DNA from: JAYPUG01 sp038117265 | GTDB taxonomy: Bacteria > Pseudomonadota > Alphaproteobacteria > UBA6615 | NCBI GenBank assembly: GCA_038117265.1 | Contig: JAYOFO010000004.1 | Location: 1-64,000 of the forward strand | Reading direction: 5' to 3' | DNA: 64,000 nucleotides | Shown: positions 8,259-16,439 of the stretch, one piece after another | How the letters are laid out: each line of letters begins with the position of its first letter | Position numbering within the stretch: position 1 is the first letter of the stretch | Program-made: the position numbers and the translations under genes | Notes under the pieces: model-generated | The model's input: the letters and a program-made list of their open reading frames with translations, nothing else | Told to the model about the DNA's origin: nothing | Database searches by the model: none

Positions 8259-8291
8259 GGGCCGTCCCGGGCAACCGGGACGGCCCTTTTT
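8259..8291 (+). terminator. Rho-independent terminator after LLM gene 2
   Basis: Perfect 12-base arms GGGCCGTCCCGG and CCGGGACGGCCC around a GCAA loop, followed directly by TTTTT. Confidence 0.9.
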
Positions 8292-8367
8292 CGTGAACCG
8301 GGGCCCGGTTGACCCGCTGTCGGCCGCGGTGCAAACGTGGCGCAGATAAGGGGGAGAGGGGTCCAAC

Positions 8368-9447
8368 ATGGCCGGAGGCGATCTCGGCATCGCGGTGGTC
8401 GGGTGCGGGCGCATCGGCGGCCTGCGCGCGGGCATGTCCGCGAACCATCCGGGCGTGAATTTCCTGGCGCTTTCGGACCGCAGCCGCCAGGCGGGCGACG
8501 TGCTGGCGCAGCGGGTGGGTGCCGACCTCGTCACCACCGACAATCTTGCGGCGATCTCCGACGATCGGGTCGGGGCGGTCTTCGTCTCGACGCCCGAGCA
8601 CGACCATCGCGAGGCGGTCATTCAGGCGCTGGAGGCGGGCAAGCCGGTCTTCGTCGAGAAGCCGATCGCGCTGACCCTCGAGGATGCCGACGCGATCATC
8701 GACGCGTGCGAGCGCACCGGCACCGAACTGCGCATCGGTTACTCGCGCCGCCACGACCGGCGCTGGATGCTGGCCAAGGAGCAGATCCTGCAGGGCCGGC
8801 TGGGCGAGATTCTCGGCATCCAGTCGCGGGTCTACAACGGCCGCGCCCAGATGCTGGAAATCCTGAAGCGTGCGCCCGACGCCACGCCGGTAAACGACGT
8901 GCTCACCTACTATGTCGATATGGCGTGCTGGTTCCTCGAGGGCACCCGGCCGGTCGAGGTGGTCGCGCGCAGCCAGTCGAAGGTGTTCCGCGCGCTCGGC
9001 CACGATAAGCCCGACGTGACCTGGTGCATCATCACCTTCGAGAACGGGGCGGTGGTCAACCTCGGCATCAGCTATGCGCTGCCGGCGACGTATCCGGCGG
9101 TCGGCCAGTCGTCGCGCTTCGAGGTGATCGGCGAGGACGGGGTGATCCTGCTCGACGCCGACAACAAGGACAGCCTGCTGTTCACCGACAAGGGCGCACC
9201 GCACAGCTACGTGCCCGACCACAACATCAACATGATGTTCATGCAGACGACCTCGGCAGCCGACTTCGCCGTCGGCGACTATTGGGGTGCGGTCGCGAGC
9301 GAGACCCGCTCGTGGCTCGACCATCTGATGACGGGCCGCGCCGTGCCGCACACCACGCCGGCCGAGGCGCGCCGCACCCTGGCCGTGACCCTAGCCATCG
9401 AGGAGGCCGCGGCGACGGGCGTGGCCGTGCGGCTGGACGATGCCTAG
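8368..9447 (+). CDS. Gfo/Idh/MocA family NAD(P)-dependent oxidoreductase (copy 1)
   Basis: A 359-residue dehydrogenase of the glucose-fructose oxidoreductase / inositol dehydrogenase family. The Rossmann start IAVVGCGRIGGLRA lies at about residues 6-19, and the family motif EKP (VFVEKPIALT) near residue 95 marks the cofactor/active-site junction. The C-terminal half is the usual alpha/beta domain with GSRFEVIG-like strands. These enzymes oxidise a secondary hydroxyl of sugars, inositols or similar ring alcohols. It sits 3 to 9 bases ahead of a second member of the same family, so the pair is certainly one transcript. Substrates of both are unknown. Confidence 0.9.
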   Translation: MAGGDLGIAVVGCGRIGGLRAGMSANHPGVNFLALSDRSRQAGDVLAQRVGADLVTTDNLAAISDDRVGAVFVSTPEHDHREAVIQALEAGKPVFVEKPIALTLEDADAIIDACERTGTELRIGYSRRHDRRWMLAKEQILQGRLGEILGIQSRVYNGRAQMLEILKRAPDATPVNDVLTYYVDMACWFLEGTRPVEVVARSQSKVFRALGHDKPDVTWCIITFENGAVVNLGISYALPATYPAVGQSSRFEVIGEDGVILLDADNKDSLLFTDKGAPHSYVPDHNINMMFMQTTSAADFAVGDYWGAVASETRSWLDHLMTGRAVPHTTPAEARRTLAVTLAIEEAAATGVAVRLDDA

Positions 9448-9456
9448 GAGATGGCG

Positions 9457-10500
9457 ATGAAACGCATCGACGTCGCCGTCATCGGCGCCGGCTGGGTCGG
9501 CGGGATTCGGGCCAACGCCTGCGCCGGCTCGGCCCTGGTCGAGAACCTGCACATCGCCGAGACCAATCCCGGGCGCGCGGCCGAGGTGGCGCGCGAGACC
9601 GGTGCGGCCTCGGTGACCGACGATTGGCGGCGCTTGGTGGACGATCCGTCGATCGACGCGGTGATCATCGCCTCGACGCCGGAATCCCAGCGCTATCCCA
9701 TGGTCCGTGCGGCGCTGCAGGCCGCCAAGCACGTGCTCGTCGAGAAGCCGATCGCGCCGACGCGGGAAGAGGCGGACGAGGCGATTGCGCTCAGCGAGGC
9801 CGCCGGGCTGAAGGTCGCCGTCGGCTACACCCGCCGCTTCGATCCCAAATACGCCTACATCAACAAGGCGATCAAGGAAGGGCGCATCGGCGATCCGGTG
9901 ACCTGCCTCGTCAGCCGCAACGTAACCCGCGAGATCGGGGCCAAGATCAAGGGCCGCAGCAAGATGTCGCCGGCAGCGATGGGTGGCACCCATTCGATCG
10001 ACTTTTTGCTGTGGTGCCTGCAGCCGCGATTGCCGGTGCAGGTCTATTCGCAGCAGTCGGGCAAGCTGTTCACCCGGGTCAGCGAGACTCCGGACCATCA
10101 GTGGATCATGGTGACCATGGACGACGGCACCACGATCACGGCCGGGTCGGGCTGGGTCCTCCCGCTCGGCTATCCGCAATACGCCCAGAGCTGGATCGAG
10201 ATCATCGGCACGGACGGCACGCTGACGGTCGACGACACCCATCGCGAGATGCGCGTCAACACCACCGCGCACGGCATCCGCTACCCGATGTCGTCGATGC
10301 CCGGCGAGCAGGTGGACCATGTGTTCGCCGGCGCCATGGTCGACGAGACGCTGCATTTCCTGCGCGCGGTCGCGTTCGACCAGCCGGTGCTGGCGACCGC
10401 ATGGGAGGCGCGCCTGGTGATGGAGGTCACGATGGCGGCCGACCGCTCTGCCGAGACCGGTGAAGCCGTCTCGCTCGTCTCATCGACTGAGAACGAATAG
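9457..10500 (+). CDS. Gfo/Idh/MocA family NAD(P)-dependent oxidoreductase (copy 2)
   Basis: A 347-residue member of the same family as the preceding gene, with VAVIGAGWVGGIRANAC at the N-terminus and VLVEKPIAPT near residue 93. The sequence GGTHSIDFLLW supplies the conserved region with the catalytic His. I start at 9457 because AGGAG at 9446-9450 is six bases ahead of that ATG; the ATG at 9451 directly abuts it. The protein is clearly different in detail from copy 1, so the two probably act on successive or stereochemically different substrates. The IclR regulator follows within 70 bases. Confidence 0.9.
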   Translation: MKRIDVAVIGAGWVGGIRANACAGSALVENLHIAETNPGRAAEVARETGAASVTDDWRRLVDDPSIDAVIIASTPESQRYPMVRAALQAAKHVLVEKPIAPTREEADEAIALSEAAGLKVAVGYTRRFDPKYAYINKAIKEGRIGDPVTCLVSRNVTREIGAKIKGRSKMSPAAMGGTHSIDFLLWCLQPRLPVQVYSQQSGKLFTRVSETPDHQWIMVTMDDGTTITAGSGWVLPLGYPQYAQSWIEIIGTDGTLTVDDTHREMRVNTTAHGIRYPMSSMPGEQVDHVFAGAMVDETLHFLRAVAFDQPVLATAWEARLVMEVTMAADRSAETGEAVSLVSSTENE

Positions 10501-10542
10501 CGCGACGCATTCGCATTTGGGCTGGTCAGCGCCAATAAGTTG

Positions 10543-10559
10543 GTCTCATTATTCGAGAC
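10543..10559. promoter_or_regulatory. Candidate IclR operator (GTCTC-ATTATTC-GAGAC)
   Basis: A perfect 5-base inverted repeat GTCTC/GAGAC around ATTATTC, eight bases upstream of the first IclR start codon. The same ATTATTC core flanked by GTTC/GAAC occurs at 14314-14328 ahead of the second IclR gene. It is probably an autoregulatory site. Confidence 0.55.
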
Positions 10560-10567
10560 GTAGCGCC

Positions 10568-11350
10568 ATGACCACCTATCGCAACCAGTCGCTCGAACGC
10601 GGGTTCCAGATTCTCGTTTATCTCGGGGACAGCACCTCGGGACGCGCCGTATCCGATGTGGCGCGCGCGACCGGCCTGCACCGCGCGACGGCGCACCGCC
10701 TGCTCGAGGTGCTGTGCCGCCTGGGCTACGCCTACAAGGGCGAGGACCGGAAGTATTGGGTCGGCTACAACATGCATGTCTTCGGTCACCGCGCGAACAT
10801 GGTGGCGCGGATCACCCATCATGCACATCCCTATCTGGTCCGCTTGGCCCACGAGGTGGACGAGACCGTCAACCTCGGTTTCCTCGAGGGGATCCAGGCA
10901 TTCGTGTCCGATCGGGTGACGACCGAGCGGGCGCACCGCTCCGACGTCAAGATCGGCGGCTACTTCGATGCCCATGCGACTAGCCTGGGGAAGGCGCTGT
11001 TGTCGATGCGCTCGCCCGACGATATTCGCGCCAGCTACCGGTCGACCCGGCTCAGCCCCTATACCGGGCGCACGATCACCGACGTCGAGGAACTACTGCG
11101 CGAACTGGCGCTCGTCAGGAAGCGCGGCTATGCCGTCAACGACGAGGAGCGCTCACCTGGCATCCGTTCGGTGGCCGTACCGGTGATCAATCCGCACGGC
11201 CGCGCCGCGTGCGCGATCTCGGTCACCGGCCCGCGGGCACGGCTCGACGAGGGGCGGCTGGGGCGCGTCGGCGGGCGTCTGCAGGAGATCGCCCGCGAGA
11301 TCGCGAACCGCGTCACCAGCCAGGGTATGGAATCGTCGGACGCGAACTGA
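10568..11350 (+). CDS. IclR family transcriptional regulator
   Basis: A 260-residue IclR-type regulator. The N-terminal winged helix is visible in SLERGFQILVYLGD and TGLHRATAHRLLEVLCRLGY. The C-terminal effector domain shows HATSLGKALLS and the family ending region DEERSPGIRSVAVPV. I start at 10568 (MTTYRNQSLERG); upstream in-frame codons overlap the Gfo gene and lack family similarity. It follows the two Gfo genes on the same strand and probably controls them, the LLM genes, or the CoA-transferase that converges on it. Confidence 0.9.
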   Translation: MTTYRNQSLERGFQILVYLGDSTSGRAVSDVARATGLHRATAHRLLEVLCRLGYAYKGEDRKYWVGYNMHVFGHRANMVARITHHAHPYLVRLAHEVDETVNLGFLEGIQAFVSDRVTTERAHRSDVKIGGYFDAHATSLGKALLSMRSPDDIRASYRSTRLSPYTGRTITDVEELLRELALVRKRGYAVNDEERSPGIRSVAVPVINPHGRAACAISVTGPRARLDEGRLGRVGGRLQEIAREIANRVTSQGMESSDAN

Positions 11351-11374
11351 AGAGCTGACGGTTGTCCGAACGGC

Positions 11375-12601
11375 TCAGCCGATCGCGCCGGCTTCTCGCA
11401 GCTCCCCGATCCTGGCGTCGTCGTAGCCGAGGACCTCGCGCAGCACTTCGTCGGTGTGCTGGCCGAGCAACGGCGGGTGGTGGCGGTACGCGACGGGCGT
11501 TCCCGACAGTTTCAGCGGGCTGGCGATCAGGGCGGCGCCGTCGGGCCCGGCGAGCGGGTGGGGGACGTGCACGACCATCTCGCGCGCCTTGACATGCGGG
11601 TCCTCGAACACCTGGTCCAGCGTGTTGATCGGACCGCAGCCGATCTTGTTGGCCTCCAGCTCCGCCAGCCAGTGGGCCGAGGGCTTCTGTTTCATGATCG
11701 CCTGGAGATAGCCGACGACCTCGGCGCGGTTGCGCACGCGCGACGCGTTGGTGGCGAAGGTCGGATTGTCGGCCAGATCGGGCTCGCCGAGGATGCCGGC
11801 AAAGGTGCGGAACTGGTTGTCGTTGCCCACGGCGACGACGATGTGGCCGTCGGCGGTCTCGAAGACCTGGTAGGGCACGATGTTGGGGTGCGCGTTGCCC
11901 AGCCGCTCGGCCTGTCCGGAGTGCAGGAAGTTCATGCCCTGGTTCACCAGCCAGGCGACCTGGGTGTCGAGCATGCCGATGTCGATGTACTGGCCCTGGC
12001 CGGTCACCGCGGCGTGGCGCAGCGCACCGTTGACCGCAACGGCAGCGAACATGCCCGACATGATGTCGGCGATCGGCACGCCCACCTTCTGGGGCTCGCG
12101 GTCGGGCTCGCCCGTCAGCGACATGATCCCGCCCATGCCCTGGATCAGGAAGTCATAGCCCGGGCGCGAAGCATAGGGGCCGGTCTGGCCGAACCCGGTG
12201 ATCGAGCAGTAGACCAGCTTGGGGTTCGCGTCCTTGAGATCGTCGTAACCGAGCCCGTATTTCGCGAGGTTGCCGGTCTTGAAGTTCTCGACCAGCACGT
12301 CGGCCTTCAGCGCGATTTCGCGGACCAGCGCCTGTCCCGCCTCGCTCGTCAGGTCGACCTCGACCGAGCGCTTGTTGCGGTTGGTGCTCATGAAGTAGGC
12401 GCTCTCGCTGGTGTCCTCGCCGTCGGGGCCCGACATGAAGGGCGGGGCGAAGCGGCGCGTGTCGTCGCCGGCGCCGGGCCGTTCGATCTTGATGACGTCG
12501 GCGCCGAGGTCGCCGAGAAGCTGGGTGCAGTAGGGACCGGCCAGGACGCGCGTCAGGTCGAGGACGGTGACGCCGGAAAGGGCCCCCTTGGAATCGGACA
12601 T
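11375..12601 (-). CDS. CaiB/BaiF family (class III) CoA-transferase
   Basis: A 408-residue class III CoA-transferase. The typical N-terminus LSGVTVLDLTRVLAGPYCTQLLGDLGADVIKIE is present, as is the catalytic Asp in RPGYDFLIQG, followed by GGIMSLTG. These enzymes move CoA between carboxylic acids (formyl-CoA, carnitine, succinyl or aromatic acids). I start at 12601 (MSDSKGAL), where family similarity begins. It converges on the IclR gene (24-base gap) and is divergent from the RutE-like nitroreductase. The acid it activates is unknown; ring-cleavage or 3-hydroxypropionate-type acids would fit the neighbours. Confidence 0.9.
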   Translation of the reverse strand: MSDSKGALSGVTVLDLTRVLAGPYCTQLLGDLGADVIKIERPGAGDDTRRFAPPFMSGPDGEDTSESAYFMSTNRNKRSVEVDLTSEAGQALVREIALKADVLVENFKTGNLAKYGLGYDDLKDANPKLVYCSITGFGQTGPYASRPGYDFLIQGMGGIMSLTGEPDREPQKVGVPIADIMSGMFAAVAVNGALRHAAVTGQGQYIDIGMLDTQVAWLVNQGMNFLHSGQAERLGNAHPNIVPYQVFETADGHIVVAVGNDNQFRTFAGILGEPDLADNPTFATNASRVRNRAEVVGYLQAIMKQKPSAHWLAELEANKIGCGPINTLDQVFEDPHVKAREMVVHVPHPLAGPDGAALIASPLKLSGTPVAYRHHPPLLGQHTDEVLREVLGYDDARIGELREAGAIG

Positions 12602-12811
12602 GTCTGTCTCCCGTGCGCCGGCGGCGAGCCGCCGGATGCGTGTTCGTGCGTGGCGCCTGAATAAGCCATTCGGGCCCACCGCTCAACGCCGGCCACACCC
12701 TTGGTTGGCGGGCCGTGGCGGCGGCGTGAATTGACTTTTCGCGGGCTTCGCCACATTTAGGGCGCACACAAACACGCACGGCCACGCATGGCCGGAATCA
12801 ACGGAGGCACC

Positions 12812-13465
12812 ATGTCAGCAGATGCAGCGCTCGCGGCGGCCCGCGAGAAGATCGAGGAGATTCGCGGCCGTATTTCAAGGCTCGACGACAATTCGCTCGA
12901 CCTGATCTATCGCGTCGCACGTAACCACAATTGGTGGCAGGACAAGGACGTCACCGACGATCAGCTGCGCGAGATCTACGACCTCGTGAAGTTCGCCCCG
13001 AGCAGCGCCAATACCCAGCCGATGCGCATCCTCTTCCTGCGTTCCAAGGAATCGAAGGAGCGCCTGATGCCGGTGCTCAACGAGCCGAACCGCGAGAAGA
13101 CGATGCTGGCCCCCGTGACGGCGGTGCTCGGCTACGATCCGACCTTCTGGAAGGACATCCCGAAGAACTACCCGATCCGCCCCGAGATGGCGAAGCGCTT
13201 CGAGGGCGATGCGACGGCGGCCGAGCAGTTCGGGTTTCAGCAGGCGACGATCCAGGGGGCGTATTTCATCCTGGCCGTGCGCGCCGTCGGCCTGGACGCC
13301 GGCGCCATGGGCGGGTTCGATGCCGCGGGCGCGACCAAGGAATTCTTCGACGGCACGCCGGTGAAGGCGAACTTCCTGGTCAACATCGGCTACGGGCATA
13401 TGGACGGCATCAAGGGGCCGCGTCTGCCGCGCTACGATTTCGACGAGGTCTGCATGATCATCTGA
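12812..13465 (+). CDS. Nitroreductase family protein, RutE-like (malonic semialdehyde reductase type)
   Basis: A 217-residue FMN-dependent nitroreductase-fold protein. The FAPSSANTQPMRILF segment near residue 60 is the FMN-binding start seen in RutE/YdfG-type 3-hydroxypropionate dehydrogenases, and GAMGGFDAAG near residue 170 is also shared. RutE reduces malonic semialdehyde to 3-hydroxypropionate at the end of uracil breakdown. No other rut gene is visible here, so the substrate may differ. I start at 12812 (MSADAAL) behind GGAGGC. A stable hairpin follows it. Confidence 0.85.
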   Translation: MSADAALAAAREKIEEIRGRISRLDDNSLDLIYRVARNHNWWQDKDVTDDQLREIYDLVKFAPSSANTQPMRILFLRSKESKERLMPVLNEPNREKTMLAPVTAVLGYDPTFWKDIPKNYPIRPEMAKRFEGDATAAEQFGFQQATIQGAYFILAVRAVGLDAGAMGGFDAAGATKEFFDGTPVKANFLVNIGYGHMDGIKGPRLPRYDFDEVCMII

Positions 13466-13489
13466 TCGCGTTTGCGATCCGGTCGATTG

Positions 13490-13515
13490 CGGCGGCGCCC
13501 TGGCGCCGCCGTTTT
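13490..13515. terminator. Hairpin terminator between convergent nitroreductase and IclR genes
   Basis: Arms CGGCGGCGCC and GGCGCCGCCG around CT, then GTTTT. The position between two convergent stops supports termination in the plus direction. Confidence 0.7.
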
Positions 13516-13517
13516 CG

Positions 13518-14288
13518 TCAGCGGGGCAGCTGTGCGGTGATCCGCCGCGAGCCCTCGAGCAGCACGGGCAGGAAGCGCGCGGTCATCTCGTCGAGGGTCG
13601 TGCGCGCGGCATGGGTGCCGACATTGAGTGCGGCGAGGATGCGCCCGGTGCGATAGTAGATCGGGACCGCGATCGAACGTAGGCCGGTCTCGAGTTCCTG
13701 GTCGATCAGGGAATAGCCGCGCAGCCGCGCCGTCTCGACCGCTTCGCGGATGTCGGCGGGGGCGGTCTTGGTCTTGTTCGTGAAGGCCTCCGGTCGGATT
13801 CGTGCCAGGCATTCGTCGAGCGCTTCGGGTGGCTGGTGCGACAGCAGCACCCGGCCGAGCGATGTCGGGTAGGCGGGAAGGCGGGTCCCGATCGATAGGT
13901 TGATCGACATGATCCTCGTCGCCGAGACCCGCGCGACATAGATCACTTCGTCGCCGTCGAGCACCGCGGCGGAACAGGATTCCTTTAGCGTGTGGACGAT
14001 GTCTTCCATATGGGGCTGCGCCGTCTGCCACCAATCGAGCGAAGACAGGTAGGCGTAGCCTAGGGTCAGCACCTGCGGCGTCAGCGAGAAACGCCGGCCA
14101 TCGCTGTGCACATGACCCAGGCGTTCCAGCGTCAGGAGGAACCGGCGTGCCGTGGCGCGCGACGTGCCTGTAGCCTCGGCAACCTCGCTGATGGTCATGT
14201 CGGGGTTGTCGGGACCGAACGCCTGAATCACGGCGAGGCCGCGTTCGAGCGACTGCACGTATTCCGAGTCTTCGCGTGCGCGCGCCAT
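13518..14288 (-). CDS. IclR family transcriptional regulator (PcaR/PcaU-like)
   Basis: A 256-residue IclR-type regulator close in plan to PcaR/PcaU: YVQSLERGLAVIQAFGP at the N-terminus, TGTSRATARRFLLTLERLGH as the recognition region, RIMSINLSIGTRLPAYPTSLGRVLLS in the effector domain and ELETGLRSIAVPI near the end. PcaR-type proteins control aromatic catabolic genes and bind protocatechuate-pathway acids. It is divergent from the intradiol dioxygenase gene, with a strong double palindrome in the gap, so control of the dioxygenase is the natural reading. Confidence 0.9.
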   Translation of the reverse strand: MARAREDSEYVQSLERGLAVIQAFGPDNPDMTISEVAEATGTSRATARRFLLTLERLGHVHSDGRRFSLTPQVLTLGYAYLSSLDWWQTAQPHMEDIVHTLKESCSAAVLDGDEVIYVARVSATRIMSINLSIGTRLPAYPTSLGRVLLSHQPPEALDECLARIRPEAFTNKTKTAPADIREAVETARLRGYSLIDQELETGLRSIAVPIYYRTGRILAALNVGTHAARTTLDEMTARFLPVLLEGSRRITAQLPR

Positions 14289-14313
14289 TGACCGCTCCGG
14301 ATCGGGAACCTAG

Positions 14314-14347
14314 GTTCATTATTCGAACGATCGTTCGTATATCGAAC
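14314..14347. promoter_or_regulatory. Overlapping IclR-type operators between IclR and dioxygenase
   Basis: Three dyads overlap here: GTTC-ATTATTC-GAAC (14314-14328), the perfect 14-base palindrome CGAACGATCGTTCG (14324-14337), and GTTCG-TATAT-CGAAC (14333-14347). The last has the arms and spacing of PcaU/PobR-type operators. The first shares its ATTATTC core with the site ahead of the other IclR gene. The block starts 25 bases from the IclR start. Confidence 0.65.
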
Positions 14348-14517
14348 ATAGTTGTCTGGCCGTGCCGACGTCCATCGAATTCACGGGCTGTAGGCGGCAA
14401 AATACTGCGTCCCCGTAAGGTTGCCGTCCAGCCGGCTTTCGGCGCATTGTTAGGCCAATCATCAAGCTGACGCCCAGTCGCTGCGTGCCGTCGGCACGGC
14501 ACGAGAAGGAGAAATTC

Positions 14518-15447
14518 ATGCGGGACCTGACAGAAGCCAATGTGACCCAGGCGGTGCTCGACAAGATCGCCGACGACACCGATCCGCGCCTGCGCGAGAT
14601 CATGGAAGCGCTGGTGCGCCACGCCCATGACTTCATCCGCGAGGTGAATCTGACGCCCGATGAGCTGCTCTATGGCGCGCGGTTCATCCAGAATGTCGGC
14701 CACATCTCGACCGACAAGCGCGAGGAGGGGGTCCTGCTCGGCGACGTGCTCGGGATGACGGCGCTGGTGGAGATTCTCGGCGACAAGGTTCGCACCGGTG
14801 CGACAGAGTCGAGCCTCCTCGGCCCGTTCTACCGCGAGGGTGCGCCGGCGCGTGACATGGGCTTCGACATCTCGCTCGACGACGACGAGGGCGAGCACGC
14901 CTTCATCCACGGCCGGGTGATCGATTCCAAGGGCAACCCGATCGAGGGCGTCGTCCTCGACCTGTGGCAGACGTCGCCGAACATGTTCTACGAAGCCCAG
15001 GTGGGCCAGCCCAAGGACTATGACGATTATGCCTACCGCGGGAAGTTCCGGACGGGTGCCGACGGGCGCTACTGGTTCCGCAGCCGCAAGCCGGTGGATT
15101 ACCCGGTGCCGACGGATGGCCCGGTGGGCCTCATTCTCAACGGCACGGGACGCCATTCCTGGCGGCCGGCACATCTGCACTATCTCGTCTACAAGGACGG
15201 GTACCAGACGATCCAAACCGAGCTGTTCAACGACGACAGCAAGTATCTGGATTCCGACGCGGTGTTCGGCGTCAAGGAATCGCTGGTCATTCCCTATTCG
15301 AAGGTCGACGACGCCGCGCGGGCCGCGGAATACGGGTTCTCGGGCTCGACCTTCTATGAGGGCGAGTACGACTTCGTCATGAAGGACGATGCCAGCGTGC
15401 GCGACGCCGAGGCGGCGTACAGCCAGCGCGCCAGCATGAGCGCCTGA
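14518..15447 (+). CDS. Intradiol ring-cleavage dioxygenase (hydroxyquinol/catechol 1,2-dioxygenase type)
   Basis: A 309-residue Fe(III) intradiol dioxygenase. The N-terminal helical dimerisation domain (about 1-105) is followed by SSLLGPFYREGAP. The iron ligands are recognisable as Y158, Y195 (KPVDYPVPTDGP), H219 and H221 (RPAHLHY). The family cuts catechols or hydroxyquinol between the two hydroxyls to give muconate or maleylacetate. The overall sequence looks closest to hydroxyquinol 1,2-dioxygenases, but the exact substrate is an inference. I start at 14518 behind AGAAGGAG. The gene is divergent from a PcaR-like regulator; no muconate cycloisomerase or maleylacetate reductase is adjacent. 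Confidence 0.9.
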   Translation: MRDLTEANVTQAVLDKIADDTDPRLREIMEALVRHAHDFIREVNLTPDELLYGARFIQNVGHISTDKREEGVLLGDVLGMTALVEILGDKVRTGATESSLLGPFYREGAPARDMGFDISLDDDEGEHAFIHGRVIDSKGNPIEGVVLDLWQTSPNMFYEAQVGQPKDYDDYAYRGKFRTGADGRYWFRSRKPVDYPVPTDGPVGLILNGTGRHSWRPAHLHYLVYKDGYQTIQTELFNDDSKYLDSDAVFGVKESLVIPYSKVDDAARAAEYGFSGSTFYEGEYDFVMKDDASVRDAEAAYSQRASMSA

Positions 15448-15466
15448 TCGACATCGGGGTCTTGCA

Positions 15467-15494
15467 CCGGCGCCGCATGATCATGCGGCGCCGG
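15467..15494 (+). terminator. Perfect 28-base palindrome after the dioxygenase gene
   Basis: The left half CCGGCGCCGCATGA is followed without a gap by its exact reverse complement, 20 bases past the dioxygenase stop. It is followed by TTTGCGTTTC. As RNA it would fold into a strong hairpin, so a terminator is the simplest reading, although a zero-base spacer is unusual and a protein-binding site is possible. Confidence 0.6.
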
Positions 15495-15523
15495 TTTGCG
15501 TTTCGACAGGGGGAGCGCGGAAG

Positions 15524-16420
15524 ATGAGCCTTTCGGGGATGCGCATCGGCTGGATCGGTGCGGGCAAGATGGGCGGCCCGATGAGCCGCCGTCTGGTCGC
15601 GGCCGGCGCGGCATTGAAGGTCTACGACCCGGTCGCCGCGAACGTCGCGGCGGTCGTCGATGCCGGGGGGGCCGCGGGTTCCTCGAACCGTGATGTCGCC
15701 GAGGGCGCGGACATCGTGGTCTCGATGATTCCCAACGATGCGGTCCTGCGCGACGTGACGCTCGGCGGTGAGGGAATCTTCTCCGTCATGGCCGAAAGCA
15801 GCGTGTTCATCGACATGAGCACGGTCTCGCCGGAGACCTCGCGCGATGTGGCCGCCGCGGCCGAGTCGGCGGGAATCGCCTATCTGCGCGCGCCGGTGTC
15901 GGGCAGCACCGCGCTGGCCGAGGCCGGCACCCTGACGATCATGGTGTCAGGGCCAGAGGCGACCGCGATGCGCTGCGCGCCGCTCTTTTCCGAGATGGGG
16001 GCGAAGCACTTCTATCTCGGCGACAGCGAGCAGGCGCGCTACCTGAAGCTGGTGATCAATCTGCTGGTCGGCACGACCGGCGCCGTCCTGGCCGAAGCGC
16101 TGACGCTGGGGCGCAAGGGCGGGCTCGATTGGGCGCAGATGCTCGACGTGATCGGGGCCAGCGCCATCGCGTCGCCTTACATCCAGTACAATGTCGAGCC
16201 GCTCAAGGCGCGGGACTTCTCGCCGCTGTTCTCGGCTTCGCAGATGGTCAAGGATTCGCGGCTGATCTGCGAAGCGGGCGCCGCCGCCGGCGTGCCGATG
16301 GCGATCGGCGAAGCCATGCTCCAGATCTTCAAGGACACGGTCGATGCCGGCCACGCCGAGGACAACATGACCGCGGCGGTCCGGGTGATCGAGGAACGGG
16401 CCGGGCTCGGCGAGCTCTAG
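15524..16420 (+). CDS. 3-hydroxyisobutyrate dehydrogenase family NAD(P)-dependent oxidoreductase
   Basis: A 298-residue beta-hydroxyacid dehydrogenase. It has the Rossmann start IGWIGAGKMGGPMSRRL, the substrate-binding signature APVSGSTALAEAGTLTIMVSG, and the catalytic Lys in KLVINLLVGTTG. The family covers 3-hydroxyisobutyrate, tartronate semialdehyde and 6-phosphogluconate-like substrates. It follows the dioxygenase on the same strand and may reduce a semialdehyde from the same pathway. Tartronate semialdehyde reductase would also fit with the glycerate kinase 2 kb downstream. It converges on glnK with a 19-base gap. Confidence 0.88.
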   Translation: MSLSGMRIGWIGAGKMGGPMSRRLVAAGAALKVYDPVAANVAAVVDAGGAAGSSNRDVAEGADIVVSMIPNDAVLRDVTLGGEGIFSVMAESSVFIDMSTVSPETSRDVAAAAESAGIAYLRAPVSGSTALAEAGTLTIMVSGPEATAMRCAPLFSEMGAKHFYLGDSEQARYLKLVINLLVGTTGAVLAEALTLGRKGGLDWAQMLDVIGASAIASPYIQYNVEPLKARDFSPLFSASQMVKDSRLICEAGAAAGVPMAIGEAMLQIFKDTVDAGHAEDNMTAAVRVIEERAGLGEL

Positions 16421-16439
16421 GCCCCGCCGAGACACCGAT

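Noticed and set aside
6985..9351. A 788-codon minus-strand open frame across LLM gene 2 and the first Gfo gene, and other long antisense frames (for example 13432-15216 and 26150-27388)
   Set aside because: They lie opposite well-recognised genes, their products are rich in Arg, His, Asp and Val without family features, and such shadows are normal at high GC.
12731..12759. TTGACT with a CATTTA -10-like box ahead of the RutE-like gene
   Set aside because: The -10 is poor and spacing is approximate, so I do not list it as a promoter.
5584..13465. A Rut pyrimidine-degradation pathway (LLM genes as RutA, nitroreductase as RutE)
   Set aside because: RutB, RutC, RutD, RutF and RutG are absent, and the LLM proteins are full-length relatives of each other rather than clear RutA proteins.
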